DNA of 64,000 nt from Woeseia sp. (lineage in GTDB: Bacteria; Pseudomonadota; Gammaproteobacteria; Steroidobacterales; Woeseiaceae), in assembly GCA_021773015.1 (NCBI GenBank), contig JAJFKW010000001.1, positions 2,711,305 through 2,775,304 of the forward strand. The letters are read 5' to 3'. The position numbers and the translations under genes were made by a program. This document shows, in pieces, positions 56,308 through 64,000 of this stretch. The notes beneath the pieces are model-generated. The model did no database searches, was not told the origin of the DNA, and was given only the letters and a program-made list of their open reading frames with translations. Position 1 is the stretch's first letter; each line of letters starts with the position of its first letter.

Positions 56308-57759
56308 ATGAATCCGACACTCTTTCTAGTGGTGTTCGCGGGCTATGTAATCTTCATGATTGTACTCAGCTGGTGGGTCTCGAGAGCACACGCGTCAGGG
56401 CAGGATTTTCTCCTCGGTGGGCGACAGGTCGCCGGTTTTCTTACTTTAGGCACTACTGTCGCCACAATGGTTGGAACGGGCTCTTCGATGGGGGCCGTCG
56501 GATTCGCCTACACGAACGGCTGGGCCGGAACTCTTTATGGCATAGGCGGTGCGATAGGTATCCTTTTGCTCGCCTTTATGTACGCGCCGATTCGCGAGTT
56601 GAAATTCGTCACCATGAGTGAGGAGATCTCCTACTACGTTGGAGCGGATTCGATCGTGAAGGCGGTGGTCGCCGTTTTGATTTTTGCCGCAAGTATTGGT
56701 TGGCTTGGCGCACATATCATTGGCGGTGCACTTTACCTGGGTTGGATCACTGGAATTGATCTCAATCTAGCGAAATTGATTGTAGCGGCCGCGTTCGGCG
56801 TTTATGTCATTGTTGGTGGATACGTCGCCGTTGTGTGGACCGACACTATTCAGGCGGTCGTGCTGTTCATTGGTTTCTTACTGATGGCTGTTATGTCAGT
56901 ACAGATCGTAGGTGGTTGGGACGCATTGATCGCGGCGCAACCTGAATCCAATCGTAGTTTCTTGTCCATCCAGAAAGTTGGTGTTTTACCCGCATTATCG
57001 CTGTCCGCTGCGATACTGGTTGGCATCATGGCGACACCCTCCTATAGACAGCGAATCTATTCGGGCAAGAGCGTGTCTACCGTACGAAATTCTTTCATCA
57101 TGGCCGGCGGGCTCTATCTCGCCTTCTCGGTCATCCCAGCAATTATCGGAATGGCCGCGTTCGCCATTAATCCCACGCTTGAGGAGGCGCCGTTTGCGTT
57201 CCCGTATCTTGCGATTACCGTCTTACCGCTCGCTATCGGAATCGTTGTGCTTGTCGCTGGATTGTCTGCAACGATGTCGAGCGCAAGTTCCGATGCCATT
57301 GCGGCGGTCACCATTTTGTTGCGCGATCTCTCGGCACCCTTCGCCGATAAGTTGAAGTCCAATGAGAGTGTGGTTGCCAGCTCCCGGGTTGGGCTTACCG
57401 TCATCATCATCGCCGCTTTGTTGTTGGCATTATTGTCCAACAATATTATTGGCTACATCACGTCAATGATATCGACGGTCATGTCCGGCCTATTCGTCTG
57501 TGGTTTGCTCGGAAAATACTGGACTCGATTTAATCGATTTGGCGCGCTCGCTGCTCTTGCTACAGGTTCAATCGTGTCGTTGTTAGTTCTCTCGAACGAC
57601 GCTTGGACCGCGTCGTTCGGCAATCCGATTCTACCGGCAATTGCGACTTCATTCGTTGCCGGTATTGCCGTTACGATGGTTACGCCCGCATCCGCTGTGT
57701 CACTTTCTGAGGCAAGGAGAATACTGGAAGACCAGCGCGGCGAAATTGAGTTGGGCTAG
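56308..57759 (+). CDS. Sodium:solute symporter (SSS family) of the sugar-acid cluster
   Basis: From ATG 56308 the protein has 483 residues and about 13 hydrophobic segments: SGQDFLLGGRQVAGFLTLGT, TMVGTGSSMGAVGFAY, WLGAHIIGGALYLGW and the sodium-site region GLSATMSSASSDAIAAV. It differs strongly from the SSS protein at 33 kb. The frame continues upstream to 56179 across ridA, which is not coding for this gene. It probably imports the substrate from the periplasm after TonB-dependent uptake. Confidence 0.88.
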   Translation: MNPTLFLVVFAGYVIFMIVLSWWVSRAHASGQDFLLGGRQVAGFLTLGTTVATMVGTGSSMGAVGFAYTNGWAGTLYGIGGAIGILLLAFMYAPIRELKFVTMSEEISYYVGADSIVKAVVAVLIFAASIGWLGAHIIGGALYLGWITGIDLNLAKLIVAAAFGVYVIVGGYVAVVWTDTIQAVVLFIGFLLMAVMSVQIVGGWDALIAAQPESNRSFLSIQKVGVLPALSLSAAILVGIMATPSYRQRIYSGKSVSTVRNSFIMAGGLYLAFSVIPAIIGMAAFAINPTLEEAPFAFPYLAITVLPLAIGIVVLVAGLSATMSSASSDAIAAVTILLRDLSAPFADKLKSNESVVASSRVGLTVIIIAALLLALLSNNIIGYITSMISTVMSGLFVCGLLGKYWTRFNRFGALAALATGSIVSLLVLSNDAWTASFGNPILPAIATSFVAGIAVTMVTPASAVSLSEARRILEDQRGEIELG

Positions 57760-57824
57760 CAGCTGCACTCAATCGCTGATGTTCATCGCATCAACCAGCC
57801 AATGCGAAACCACGGAAATCGATC

Positions 57825-58769
57825 GTGATAACGTCCACCACTATTCTCGGGGATTGGGGCACCAGTCAATTACGTTTGTATCTGTGCAAAGATGGAAAAA
57901 TATCTGATGTTGCGAACGGACCAGGTATTGGAAAGATACAAGTCGATGCAGTGTCAGTGCTGCTCGATTCGATTAAGTCGTGGCAACAGCATCATAAGAT
58001 TGATTCGATGTATTTGTGCGGGATGGCAGGTTCATCTCTTGGTCTCGCGGATGTGCCGCACCAAAGTTGCCCAAGCCATTGGCAAGCGATTGGCCAGTCA
58101 GCACAATCAACGGAGATCAACGGTGTCGAGATACACATAGTGCCTGGTCTTGCCTGCACTAATCCCCTTGGCGCGTCTGACTATCTAAGGGGGGAGGAAT
58201 CGCAACTAGTTGGTGCAGTTGCTACAGGGCAAGTTACAGATGTTGATTCCGCGCTACTATGTTTGTGCGGTACGCATACGAAGTGGGTGTGGATGGACAG
58301 CGGCATTGTTAAGACATTTCTGACGTCACTGGCGGGAGAGTTGTACTCGGTGTTGTTAGAAACCGTATTGGTTGAGAATCATGAGTCGAACATGAATTTC
58401 CCGGAGGTTTTCACACAGGGCGTCAGTACCTCCGATTCACATGCGCAATCTGAGTTGCTACATACGCTTTTTCAAGCTCGATCCAGGCGATTGAATGGAG
58501 AGATTGCGGCGGATTCCGCTCCCGATTTCCTGTCCGGACTCATCATTGGTGCCGATGTCAAGAACGCGCTAGAAATTTCTAGAGCAATTGCTGCGGACCC
58601 GAAAAAGACGATCATTATCGGCAAAGACTCAGTGGCCTCTCTATATAGGGAGGCGTGTTCGCACTACCTCGCACCATCTCAAATATTGGATGGTCAGTAC
58701 GCAGTGCTCGGCGGTTTGCGATCAATTTTCGAACTCGATATTGACGTGGAATCCTATGTCTCGGCTTAA
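57825..58769 (+). CDS. 2-keto-3-deoxy-galactonate/gluconate kinase (DgoK family)
   Basis: The 314-residue protein starts at GTG 57825 and has TTILGDWGTSQLRLYL, the phosphate-1 motif of the ASKHA DgoK family, and CLCGTHTKWVWMD, where most members have PGTHSKW. GMAGSSLGL is the connecting motif. The product would be 2-keto-3-deoxy-6-phospho-galactonate or -gluconate. The aldolase gene overlaps its end by 14 nt, so the two steps are coupled. Confidence 0.87.
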   Translation: MITSTTILGDWGTSQLRLYLCKDGKISDVANGPGIGKIQVDAVSVLLDSIKSWQQHHKIDSMYLCGMAGSSLGLADVPHQSCPSHWQAIGQSAQSTEINGVEIHIVPGLACTNPLGASDYLRGEESQLVGAVATGQVTDVDSALLCLCGTHTKWVWMDSGIVKTFLTSLAGELYSVLLETVLVENHESNMNFPEVFTQGVSTSDSHAQSELLHTLFQARSRRLNGEIAADSAPDFLSGLIIGADVKNALEISRAIAADPKKTIIIGKDSVASLYREACSHYLAPSQILDGQYAVLGGLRSIFELDIDVESYVSA

Positions 58770-59394
58770 TCAATTCATTGCAGAATGCCCGATCATTGCG
58801 ATTATTCGAGGAGTAACACCAAGTGATGCTGTCGCGGTAGGCGACGCCCTGTACCGTGCAGGAATTCGGGTGATTGAAGTACCACTGAATTCGCCGAGAC
58901 CCTACGTCAGCATAGAGCTTCTGCGAAAATACTTTGGAAGTGGGTGCGTAATCGGCGCTGGAACCGTCCTGCAACCGAGCGAAGTCCGAAATGTCGTCAA
59001 CGCGGGTGGGGAAATCATTGTTTCTCCAAATACTGACGCTGACGTACTTAGTGCAGCGTGCTGTACTAGTGATGTTACAGCGATACCAGGTATTTTTTCG
59101 CCCACTGATGCGATTCTTGCTACAACGCTTGGCGCGCGAAACCTTAAACTCTTTCCCGCAAGTAGCACTACTCCGCGCCATGTTTCGGCGCTCATGGATG
59201 TACTTCCAAGCGCCACTAAGATCTTTCCGGTTGGTGGAATCGGTACTGGTGATTACAAATCGTGGATTGCCGCCGGCGCTGCGGGGTTTGGTATTGGCTC
59301 ACTACTATATAAGCCAGGGCATTCTGTCGAGAGCGTAACTGAAAACGCGACCAACATCATAAAATGTGTTCGAGAGGCTTGCCCACCAACATAA
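58756..59394 (+). CDS. KDPG/KDPGal aldolase
   Basis: The 212-residue class I aldolase has CPIIAIIRGVTPSDAVAVG, the catalytic Glu in VIEVPLNS, IGAGTVLQPSEV, SPNTDADV, IPGIFSPTDAI and the Schiff-base Lys in RNLKLFPAS. It cleaves 2-keto-3-deoxy-6-phospho sugar acids to pyruvate and glyceraldehyde 3-phosphate. ATG 58756 starts inside the kinase gene. The frame is open upstream to 58588, but that part overlaps the kinase and lacks similarity. IEVPLNSPRP is closer to DgoA-type than to Eda. Confidence 0.92.
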   Translation: MSRLNQFIAECPIIAIIRGVTPSDAVAVGDALYRAGIRVIEVPLNSPRPYVSIELLRKYFGSGCVIGAGTVLQPSEVRNVVNAGGEIIVSPNTDADVLSAACCTSDVTAIPGIFSPTDAILATTLGARNLKLFPASSTTPRHVSALMDVLPSATKIFPVGGIGTGDYKSWIAAGAAGFGIGSLLYKPGHSVESVTENATNIIKCVREACPPT

Positions 59395-59465
59395 ACTTCT
59401 GTTGACAATACTTATGGCAAAATCGTCATTTCGCTCCACTATTACCGAGTGTCAGACGACTTCAT

Positions 59466-59693
59466 ATGAATTCATCAGACTGCTATAAAGCCCTGTCGTA
59501 CCTAATTGAGAAGTATATTGATGATCCTGAGGCCAAAGAGGTCTTAGAAGGCGAATTAGCCTCTGATAAATCAAACAGGGAGCGCCCTCCTGCCAAGCAC
59601 TATTTGAGCGAGTTCAATAGGCATACGACAGCGGTGCCGATATCTGAAGAAGATGGTGAATTGATTAAGGAGATCGCCTTTCATTATCTGTGA
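59466..59693 (+). CDS. Small acidic protein, unknown
   Basis: The 75-residue protein begins MNSSDCYKALSYLIEKYIDD and is rich in Glu and Asp, with helices but no signal or membrane segment. It lies 71 nt after the aldolase on the same strand. No clear ribosome site was seen. It could be a real small gene or chance; codon use looks gene-like. Confidence 0.45.
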   Translation: MNSSDCYKALSYLIEKYIDDPEAKEVLEGELASDKSNRERPPAKHYLSEFNRHTTAVPISEEDGELIKEIAFHYL

Positions 59694-59816
59694 GCAAAGA
59701 TTGAAGCGGTTCGATCGCTGAATTGCATACATTGCGGCAGGCCGCCGACCAAGGTATTAGCTCGTCGTATCGCCTAGAGTGGGATTAACAAGAAGTTTCG
59801 AACGAGGCTGATAAGT

Positions 59817-60227
59817 TTGGAATCAAGAAATCTAAAACTAAAAAAAGAATCCCGGAGATTTTGGCTGGCAGTTGCTCTGGCGCCGCTGTCTGTAGTGGTA
59901 TTCGAAATTTTAAGACAAATTTGGGTGCGCGGCGAAGTGTATCTAGATTACTTGCATCTATACGCAATATTTTCCTACGTGGGCATGTTGTTGTTTGGGT
60001 CGCCGTATAGCCTACTTCTAAGATTCAAAGACAAACTGACTTTCGTCGCCTTGCTGATCGGCGGACTCATCGCTGGACCGTTGTATATGGAGATTCTGGA
60101 GGTGGTCGTGAATGGGCAAAGCGCAAGATTAAGGCACCTCTATTCCAGTGATATGATCCTGCCTGCTTTCTTGTCAGTAATGGTTGCAGCGGCATTTGGT
60201 TTGATTGCAAAAGTGAGAATCCGGTAA
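59817..60227 (+). CDS. Four-helix membrane protein, unknown
   Basis: From TTG 59817, with GAGG 9 nt upstream, the protein has 136 residues: a basic N-terminus and four hydrophobic segments (FWLAVALAPLSVVVFEIL, YAIFSYVGMLLFGSPYSLLL, LTFVALLIGGLIAGPLYM, ILPAFLSVMVAAAFGLIA). The positive-inside rule suggests a cytosolic N-terminus. I do not recognise a family. Confidence 0.6.
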   Translation: MESRNLKLKKESRRFWLAVALAPLSVVVFEILRQIWVRGEVYLDYLHLYAIFSYVGMLLFGSPYSLLLRFKDKLTFVALLIGGLIAGPLYMEILEVVVNGQSARLRHLYSSDMILPAFLSVMVAAAFGLIAKVRIR

Positions 60228-60577
60228 TACTCGCATCGTACCCGCGGCCTCTAGCAGCGACCGATACAAACGCGACAACTGCCGAACAAAAATCACTTTC
60301 CTTCACCAAGCGTGCGACGAAGCTTGCGCATCCCAGCAATCGTAATTGGCGGCTTGGTGTTGAAAGTGTTAGATGATCTCTGGATGTGGAACGATCATGT
60401 ACTGACCGGCCCTTACACCTTTGATAATCTCGTGAGCGACCTCGTCGATCCGACGAGCACAGCGAGGACAGGCGTATGGACTGCTTTGTCGGGCGCACAA
60501 AAAAGCCCCCTGCCGCAGAGAAAAAAAGGGGGAGTGCGACAGGAGGCAAGGGGGACACCAGAAGAATGAATTACAGG
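60228..60577. other. 350-nt gap with no convincing gene
   Basis: The stretch between the membrane-protein gene and the leftward pagL unit has open frames on both strands, but none has family features or good ribosome sites. Its right part holds the terminator described separately. Confidence 0.45.
60494..60537 (-). terminator. Rho-independent terminator of the pagL transcript
   Basis: Read on the minus strand, a CCCCCT/AGGGGG stem (60527-60532 with 60506-60511) is followed by a C and six T residues (complement of the A run 60499-60504). Flanking CGCAC/GTGCG can extend the structure. It lies 40 nt beyond the last leftward gene, as expected for its terminator. Confidence 0.7.
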
Positions 60578-60772
60578 CTAATCACAAGCGACTGGCCTGA
60601 CGGCAACAAGCGCATCAGCGAGTAGGCGTTCGTTGGCTACCAAGTATTCCTCTAATACGTCGAATTGGTCAGCGACCGGAATTGCGCCGTGAGTTGTATT
60701 TGGAAATCGGTCACTTAAGGCGATCATCAATAGGCGAGCGATGACCGGGCCCTGCAGATTTGAACGAGTCAT
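60578..60772 (-). CDS. Small protein downstream of pagL
   Basis: A 64-residue frame begins MTRSNLQGPVIARLLMIALS with GGGAG 8 nt before its ATG (60772), 25 nt after the pagL stop, and is followed by a strong terminator. The C-terminal part (FDVLEEYLVANERLLADALV) is an amphipathic helix. Context and ribosome site support a real gene; no family is recognised. The frame could extend into pagL but the ATG with its ribosome site is preferred. Confidence 0.55.
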   Translation of the reverse strand: MTRSNLQGPVIARLLMIALSDRFPNTTHGAIPVADQFDVLEEYLVANERLLADALVAVRPVACD

Positions 60773-60797
60773 GATGGTTCTCCCAAGGTTCACCCAA

Positions 60798-61361
60798 TCA
60801 ACGGGCAAAGTTGATGGCGATATTAATGCCAACCATGTCCATACCGGGGTTGGTACTGTCGAGGCCGCCGTTTGATGTGTGTTGAATGCGCAGTGATATC
60901 GAGGAATCATCATTGACGCCTAGTAACACGCCAATCGCGGCGGATGATGTGAAATGAAAATTGCCACCAATGTTTCGATTATGAAATGTGGAACCAGCAA
61001 AAAACGTCGGGCTAAATCCCAGCTCCAGAAACGTACGTCGGCGCGAAAGTGGTAATCGCCATACAGGCCCTAGCGACACAAAAGGCCTGACTTCGTTTGA
61101 GGTCGACGTCGTGCCGACCACCAGTTCCAGTTTTCTTGCACGTATGTGGCGTGGCGCGGGTAGCTCAAATACGGCAGCGACCTGCCAGGTATCGGAAAAC
61201 TTATCTCCTGCAACACTTGCCCGATAGCCGCTTGGCGGAAACGCGCTCGCAAATGCAACTTGATAGTTCAGCGCTGCCAACGTCAGCACAACGGCGAATA
61301 CAATCTTTAGCGTTGCCCGACTACAGCAGTCTTTTTTGCTACACATTGGTTGTTGGCTCAT
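60798..61361 (-). CDS. pagL: Lipid A 3-O-deacylase (PagL family)
   Basis: The 187-residue protein has an N-terminal signal segment (ATLKIVFAVVLTLAALNYQV, then AFASA) and an eight-stranded outer-membrane barrel pattern with alternating residues. Near the C-terminus, RIQHTSNGGLDSTNPG has the His-x-Ser of the PagL catalytic triad, in the usual acyloxyacyl hydrolase context. The Glu of the triad is not obvious (NPGMDM here). PagL removes the 3-O acyl chain from lipid A in the outer membrane. GAGGAAC before ATG 61361 is a good ribosome site. Confidence 0.85.
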   Translation of the reverse strand: MSQQPMCSKKDCCSRATLKIVFAVVLTLAALNYQVAFASAFPPSGYRASVAGDKFSDTWQVAAVFELPAPRHIRARKLELVVGTTSTSNEVRPFVSLGPVWRLPLSRRRTFLELGFSPTFFAGSTFHNRNIGGNFHFTSSAAIGVLLGVNDDSSISLRIQHTSNGGLDSTNPGMDMVGINIAINFAR

Positions 61362-61680
61362 GTTCCTCGCTCCGTGTTTTTTTGCTGGCTATGACGGAGA
61401 TAGAGCATGAATCGTGCCAAGCACAGATTCGCCTGGGATTCGGACATTCGTGGAAATCGATGCACGAGAAGCCGACGCGAAATACCGCGATTCGCGGGAA
61501 TCCGCTTGCAAGACCTGCGCGAAAAGGTGCGGGAGATGCTTCCCAAGAGATTGGTTACTGACATTGTTGGCGTTTCGCCGCTTGGCATGATCAATGCATG
61601 GACTGGGTCATTCACATACGATTTGGAATCTTGCCGATGTATCAATTTCAATCCATGTACACGCAACGGGACATTTGCGG
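61362..61680. promoter_or_regulatory. 319-nt divergent intergenic region
   Basis: The region between pagL and the AhpD-like gene should hold both promoters. A 97-codon + strand frame from 61407 runs through it and into the next gene but has no recognisable features, so I do not call it. No repeat or RNA gene was seen. Confidence 0.4.
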
Positions 61681-62202
61681 ATGAACCCCGGTGCGGATGA
61701 CGCGTCACCGTTCGAGGACAGGGCAAGCGACCTGTTTGGTTTCGTTCCTGCATTTTTCGACGAACTGACTCGCAGTCCTGCTGTCGCCAACGCCTACCTG
61801 TCAGCGCTGGAAGCTCTAAAGTATGGCGTGCTTACCGATGGGGAGCGGAACATCATTATGCTGGCAGTCTCTGCCGCCAATGACTCGACGTACTGTGTGG
61901 AATTGCATCGCTCGTTGGCTCGAGAGGGAGACGCGGATGTTCAAGATCTGAATCTCATAACAATGCGGCAGCTACCAAACGATATGCGGCTACAAGCGCT
62001 CACTAAGGCGGCCTGGCAGCTTCTTGAAAAACGCGGTCGGCTGGATGCCAACGACCTAAACTATTTTAGTGGTTATGGCGTTGAGCGCCGACAGATTAAC
62101 GAAGTTATAGCCATCATTGGCGTCAAGACAATTGCAAATTACATCCAACATATCCGCGAAATTGAAATCGGAAACCGTGGCGGAAATGGAACGACAAGAT
62201 GA
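61681..62202 (+). CDS. Carboxymuconolactone decarboxylase/AhpD-like protein
   Basis: From ATG 61681 the protein has 173 residues with the AhpD-like helical core: FGFVPAFFDELTRSPAVANA, LTDGERNIIMLAVSAANDST, YCVELHRSLAREGD and a C-terminal NEVIAIIGVKTIANYIQHI helix. The active-site motif is Cys-x3-His; the first Cys of the CxxC found in AhpD is missing. Members act as peroxidase partners or decarboxylases. It is 42 nt before an RclC-like gene, suggesting joint stress defence. Confidence 0.8.
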   Translation: MNPGADDASPFEDRASDLFGFVPAFFDELTRSPAVANAYLSALEALKYGVLTDGERNIIMLAVSAANDSTYCVELHRSLAREGDADVQDLNLITMRQLPNDMRLQALTKAAWQLLEKRGRLDANDLNYFSGYGVERRQINEVIAIIGVKTIANYIQHIREIEIGNRGGNGTTR

Positions 62203-62244
62203 TGGCGGATTATTTCAACTAAATAGTATAGGAGTACAACGACA

Positions 62245-62769
62245 ATGGTCACCGCAACATACAATTCGGCAAGCAAGGCGATCCAAGAATCATTATCGAC
62301 GGGTGTCAGCACTCGCTCTGGCAACACAATCAGCGTCTTAAGTGACTATGCTGTTCGTTATTCAATCGTGCTAGTGCTGGCGTGGATCGGCGCCATGAAG
62401 TTTACGGCGTATGAAGCTGGAGCCATTGAGGGGCTTGTGGCATCAAGTCCGTTCTTGGCGTGGCTCTACACGATCGCGAGTCAGCAGGCAGTCTCGAATC
62501 TAATTGGCACGATCGAAATTGCAACAGCCACGCTACTTGCTCTAGGCCCATTTTTTCCGAAGGCGGCTTTGATCGGAGCACTCGGTGCTGTTGCTACATT
62601 TCTGACCACGCTTACCTTTGTATTCAGCGCACCGGGTTGGGAACAAAGCCTCGGTGGGTTTCCGGCGCTTTCCGTTGTCCCCGGTCAGTTTTTACTAAAG
62701 GATATCGTGCTGCTCGCCGCTTCTGCATCGCTGCTTGGCAGGGCAATCACAGATAACACGACTCGCTGA
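62245..62769 (+). CDS. DUF417/RclC (YkgB)-like inner-membrane protein
   Basis: The 174-residue protein has four hydrophobic segments and the motifs VLAWIGAMKFTAYEAGAI, IEGLVASSPFLAWLY and GFPALSVVPGQFLLKDIVLL, typical of the YkgB/RclC family. RclC is part of the reactive-chlorine resistance operon in E. coli. AGGAG before ATG 62245 is a strong site. The AhpD-like partner fits an oxidant defence role. Confidence 0.87.
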   Translation: MVTATYNSASKAIQESLSTGVSTRSGNTISVLSDYAVRYSIVLVLAWIGAMKFTAYEAGAIEGLVASSPFLAWLYTIASQQAVSNLIGTIEIATATLLALGPFFPKAALIGALGAVATFLTTLTFVFSAPGWEQSLGGFPALSVVPGQFLLKDIVLLAASASLLGRAITDNTTR

Positions 62770-62917
62770 ATGGTGCCTGTTAGCAGCACTACAACGAGAA
62801 CAGGTATGAACGCAACGAACGAGTTTCTAGGCAACAACGAAGGCTGCGCCGGAGACTTCGCCAACATGTACGTGGATTTATTTATGAAGTTGAGACAGGG
62901 CGATTACGCGAGGTGGC

Positions 62918-63286
62918 TTAGCCACCAAAACTGAAGCGAAACAGCGTGACGATGCCTTCGCGTCCAAGACGTTCATCTGTCTGTACCAGACTAAATTCGC
63001 GATTGGCTTCCGCCGGGTCATAGGCCGGTAAGAACTTGAACTCGATTTGACTCGGTCTTTCAACTTCCGGTGGATTGCTCAGAATTCGAACGGAATGCGA
63101 CTGCCGCTTTTTCTTGTTGCCCACGACAACGATTTCCTCGATCAGATCGGCGCTATCGTGGCTGTCACTACCAACTGTTGGATTTTCCGAAAGAGCCTCG
63201 TCTGCGGTCTCCGCGGCTTGGCTGATGGTCGTGAATGAGAGTGCGACTATTGCACTCCATAACATCCACCTGGCTTGTTGAGTCAT
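62918..63286 (-). CDS. Small secreted protein with a TonB-box-like motif
   Basis: From ATG 63286, with a perfect AGGAGG at 63295-63300, the protein has 122 residues: a signal peptide (WMLWSAIVALSFTTISQAA), an acidic stretch and DLIEEIVVVGNKKKRQSHS, which resembles the TonB-box region of outer-membrane receptors (IEEVVVTG). The rest is a short beta-rich part ending in LFRFSFGG, with an aromatic near the end but no plug or barrel. It is not a truncated receptor by length. Function unknown. Confidence 0.72.
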   Translation of the reverse strand: MTQQARWMLWSAIVALSFTTISQAAETADEALSENPTVGSDSHDSADLIEEIVVVGNKKKRQSHSVRILSNPPEVERPSQIEFKFLPAYDPAEANREFSLVQTDERLGREGIVTLFRFSFGG

Positions 63287-63651
63287 TGCGTTGTCCTCCT
63301 GTGTCAGGTCGTTCCGGTTACACGGCGCGCCCGGCGAACGCACGTACCAATTGAATAGACCCGACGGATAGCCACTAAATTTCAGTTTCAAAAATGTTGC
63401 AGAGCGCGAGCTAGTCAGCTTCCGTCAATTTTTTCGGTATCCGAAAAGTTGAGATTCCGCGCGCGCAGCCACGGATTACCGCGAAGCACGGAATACCGTA
63501 CCCACTACGCCACTCGTAAGTCACTGACTTTGCCTCGTTTTCCAGATTGGCACGGTTCCTGCAATTCTCATCATGAAAGCGCAGCGAGTCATCAATGGCC
63601 GATAAGCGGCGCGTCAAAAAAATTTACCAATGCTATTTGAGGAGTAACAAA
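63287..63651. promoter_or_regulatory. 365-nt divergent intergenic region
   Basis: The gap separates the leftward small secreted protein from the rightward cytochrome P460 gene. Open frames exist on both strands but look like chance. It should hold both promoters; no operator was identified. Confidence 0.4.
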
Positions 63652-64000
63652 GTGCAAATCAACCAAAAGTTTTTTCTTCCCGCATGTGTCCTCGCGTTTG
63701 TCGCGTCGATTGCGGTACTTACGGGCATCGCGAATATCGCGCATGCCAAATCAAACCCATCGTGGGGCCCAAAGTGGACGAGGGCTGGAGATCTGGTACT
63801 TCCCAGCGACTATCACGAGTGGGTTTTTCTTGGGTCGCCGCTTACGCCTCACGCACTGAATGGTGGCAAGGCGGCATTTCCGGAGTACCACAACGTCTAC
63901 GTACAACCTGAGGCGTACGTGGCCTATCGAGAGACAGGTAGTTGGCCAGAAGGCACCATTCTGCTCAAGGAACTCCAGTTAACAAGACCGGCCGTTCACG
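63652..64000 (+). CDS. Cytochrome P460 family protein, 3' end missing
   Basis: The frame starts at GTG 63652, 5 nt after GGAGT, and runs off the window end. A signal peptide (FFLPACVLAFVASIAVLTG, cleavage near AHA) is followed by DYHEWVFLGSPLTPHALNGG, FPEYHNVYVQPEAY and WPEGTILLKELQLTR, the N-terminal half of the cytochrome P460 domain. The haem-binding CxxCH and the cross-linking Lys would be beyond the window. P460 proteins oxidise hydroxylamine or detoxify nitric oxide in the periplasm. Confidence 0.88.
   Translation, partial: MQINQKFFLPACVLAFVASIAVLTGIANIAHAKSNPSWGPKWTRAGDLVLPSDYHEWVFLGSPLTPHALNGGKAAFPEYHNVYVQPEAYVAYRETGSWPEGTILLKELQLTRPAVH

Noticed and set aside
58588-58755. N-terminal extension of the aldolase frame
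   Set aside because: It lies within the kinase gene in another frame and lacks similarity; ATG 58756 gives the normal family length.
60312-60569. 85-codon + strand frame, and a 163-codon frame on the other strand (60067-60558)
   Set aside because: Both cross the terminator or the membrane-protein gene, and neither shows plausible domains.
61407-61700. 97-codon + strand frame before the AhpD-like gene
   Set aside because: Composition (many Arg and Cys) looks non-coding, with no ribosome site and overlap with the next gene start.

Overview
The window is a chromosomal segment of a gammaproteobacterium, probably a marine or sediment heterotroph. The strongest evidence is the housekeeping skeleton: rsmG-parA-parB, then atpI-atpB-atpE-atpF-atpH-atpA-atpG-atpD-atpC, then glmU-glmS, all on the + strand and in the order usual near the origin of gammaproteobacterial chromosomes. 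Subunits b, c and alpha resemble the E. coli proteins in length and motif positions. Placement below class is inference; the TonB receptor, SSS symporters, DUF1800/DUF1501 pair and amine oxidases fit a marine heterotroph. No tRNA, rRNA, CRISPR array, prophage or intact transposon was seen.

Layout. 0-3.6 kb: 3' part of an S9 peptidase gene, then rsmG, parA and parB. 3.7-6.4 kb: a secreted amidohydrolase and a convergent EAL-domain gene, inserted between parB and atpI. 6.6-14.2 kb: the complete F1Fo ATP synthase operon with its own promoter and several intergenic hairpins. 14.2-43.6 kb: about 29 kb of accessory genes separating atpC from glmU. These are aroQ with a degenerate paralogue; an envelope operon (DUF1800 lipoprotein, DUF1501 Tat protein, ECF sigma, probable anti-sigma, periplasmic repeat protein); a CadC-like regulator divergent from a metallo-beta-lactamase-fold enzyme; tartrate dehydrogenase and M24 genes separated by small repeats; a polyamine oxidation group (spermidine dehydrogenase, two PuuB-like oxidases, TetR regulator); MOSC and SSS genes; sixA; an aldo/keto reductase-like protein; a BlaI repressor with an M56 protease that carries about ten ankyrin repeats; an M14 peptidase and a second MBL-fold protein. 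43.7-47.0 kb: glmU and glmS.

48.6-59.4 kb: the most coherent accessory system. It comprises a PLP D-serine-dehydratase-like deaminase, a divergent RpiR/MurR regulator, a degraded IS3 orfA, a TonB-dependent receptor, an N-acyl-D-amino-acid deacylase family protein, RidA, an SSS symporter, a 2-keto-3-deoxy sugar-acid kinase and a KDPG/KDPGal aldolase. Together these make a full route from an N-acylated 2-amino sugar acid, best guess N-acetyl-D-glucosaminate from oxidatively cleaved chitin, to pyruvate and glyceraldehyde 3-phosphate. The deacylase gene has no canonical start codon upstream of its metal-binding HxH; a strong Shine-Dalgarno sequence lies 8 nt before an in-frame ATT.

59.4-64.0 kb: small unknown genes, a PagL-type lipid A deacylase with a small downstream gene and terminator, an AhpD-like/RclC-like stress pair, a small secreted protein with a TonB-box-like motif, and the start of a cytochrome P460 gene cut by the window end.
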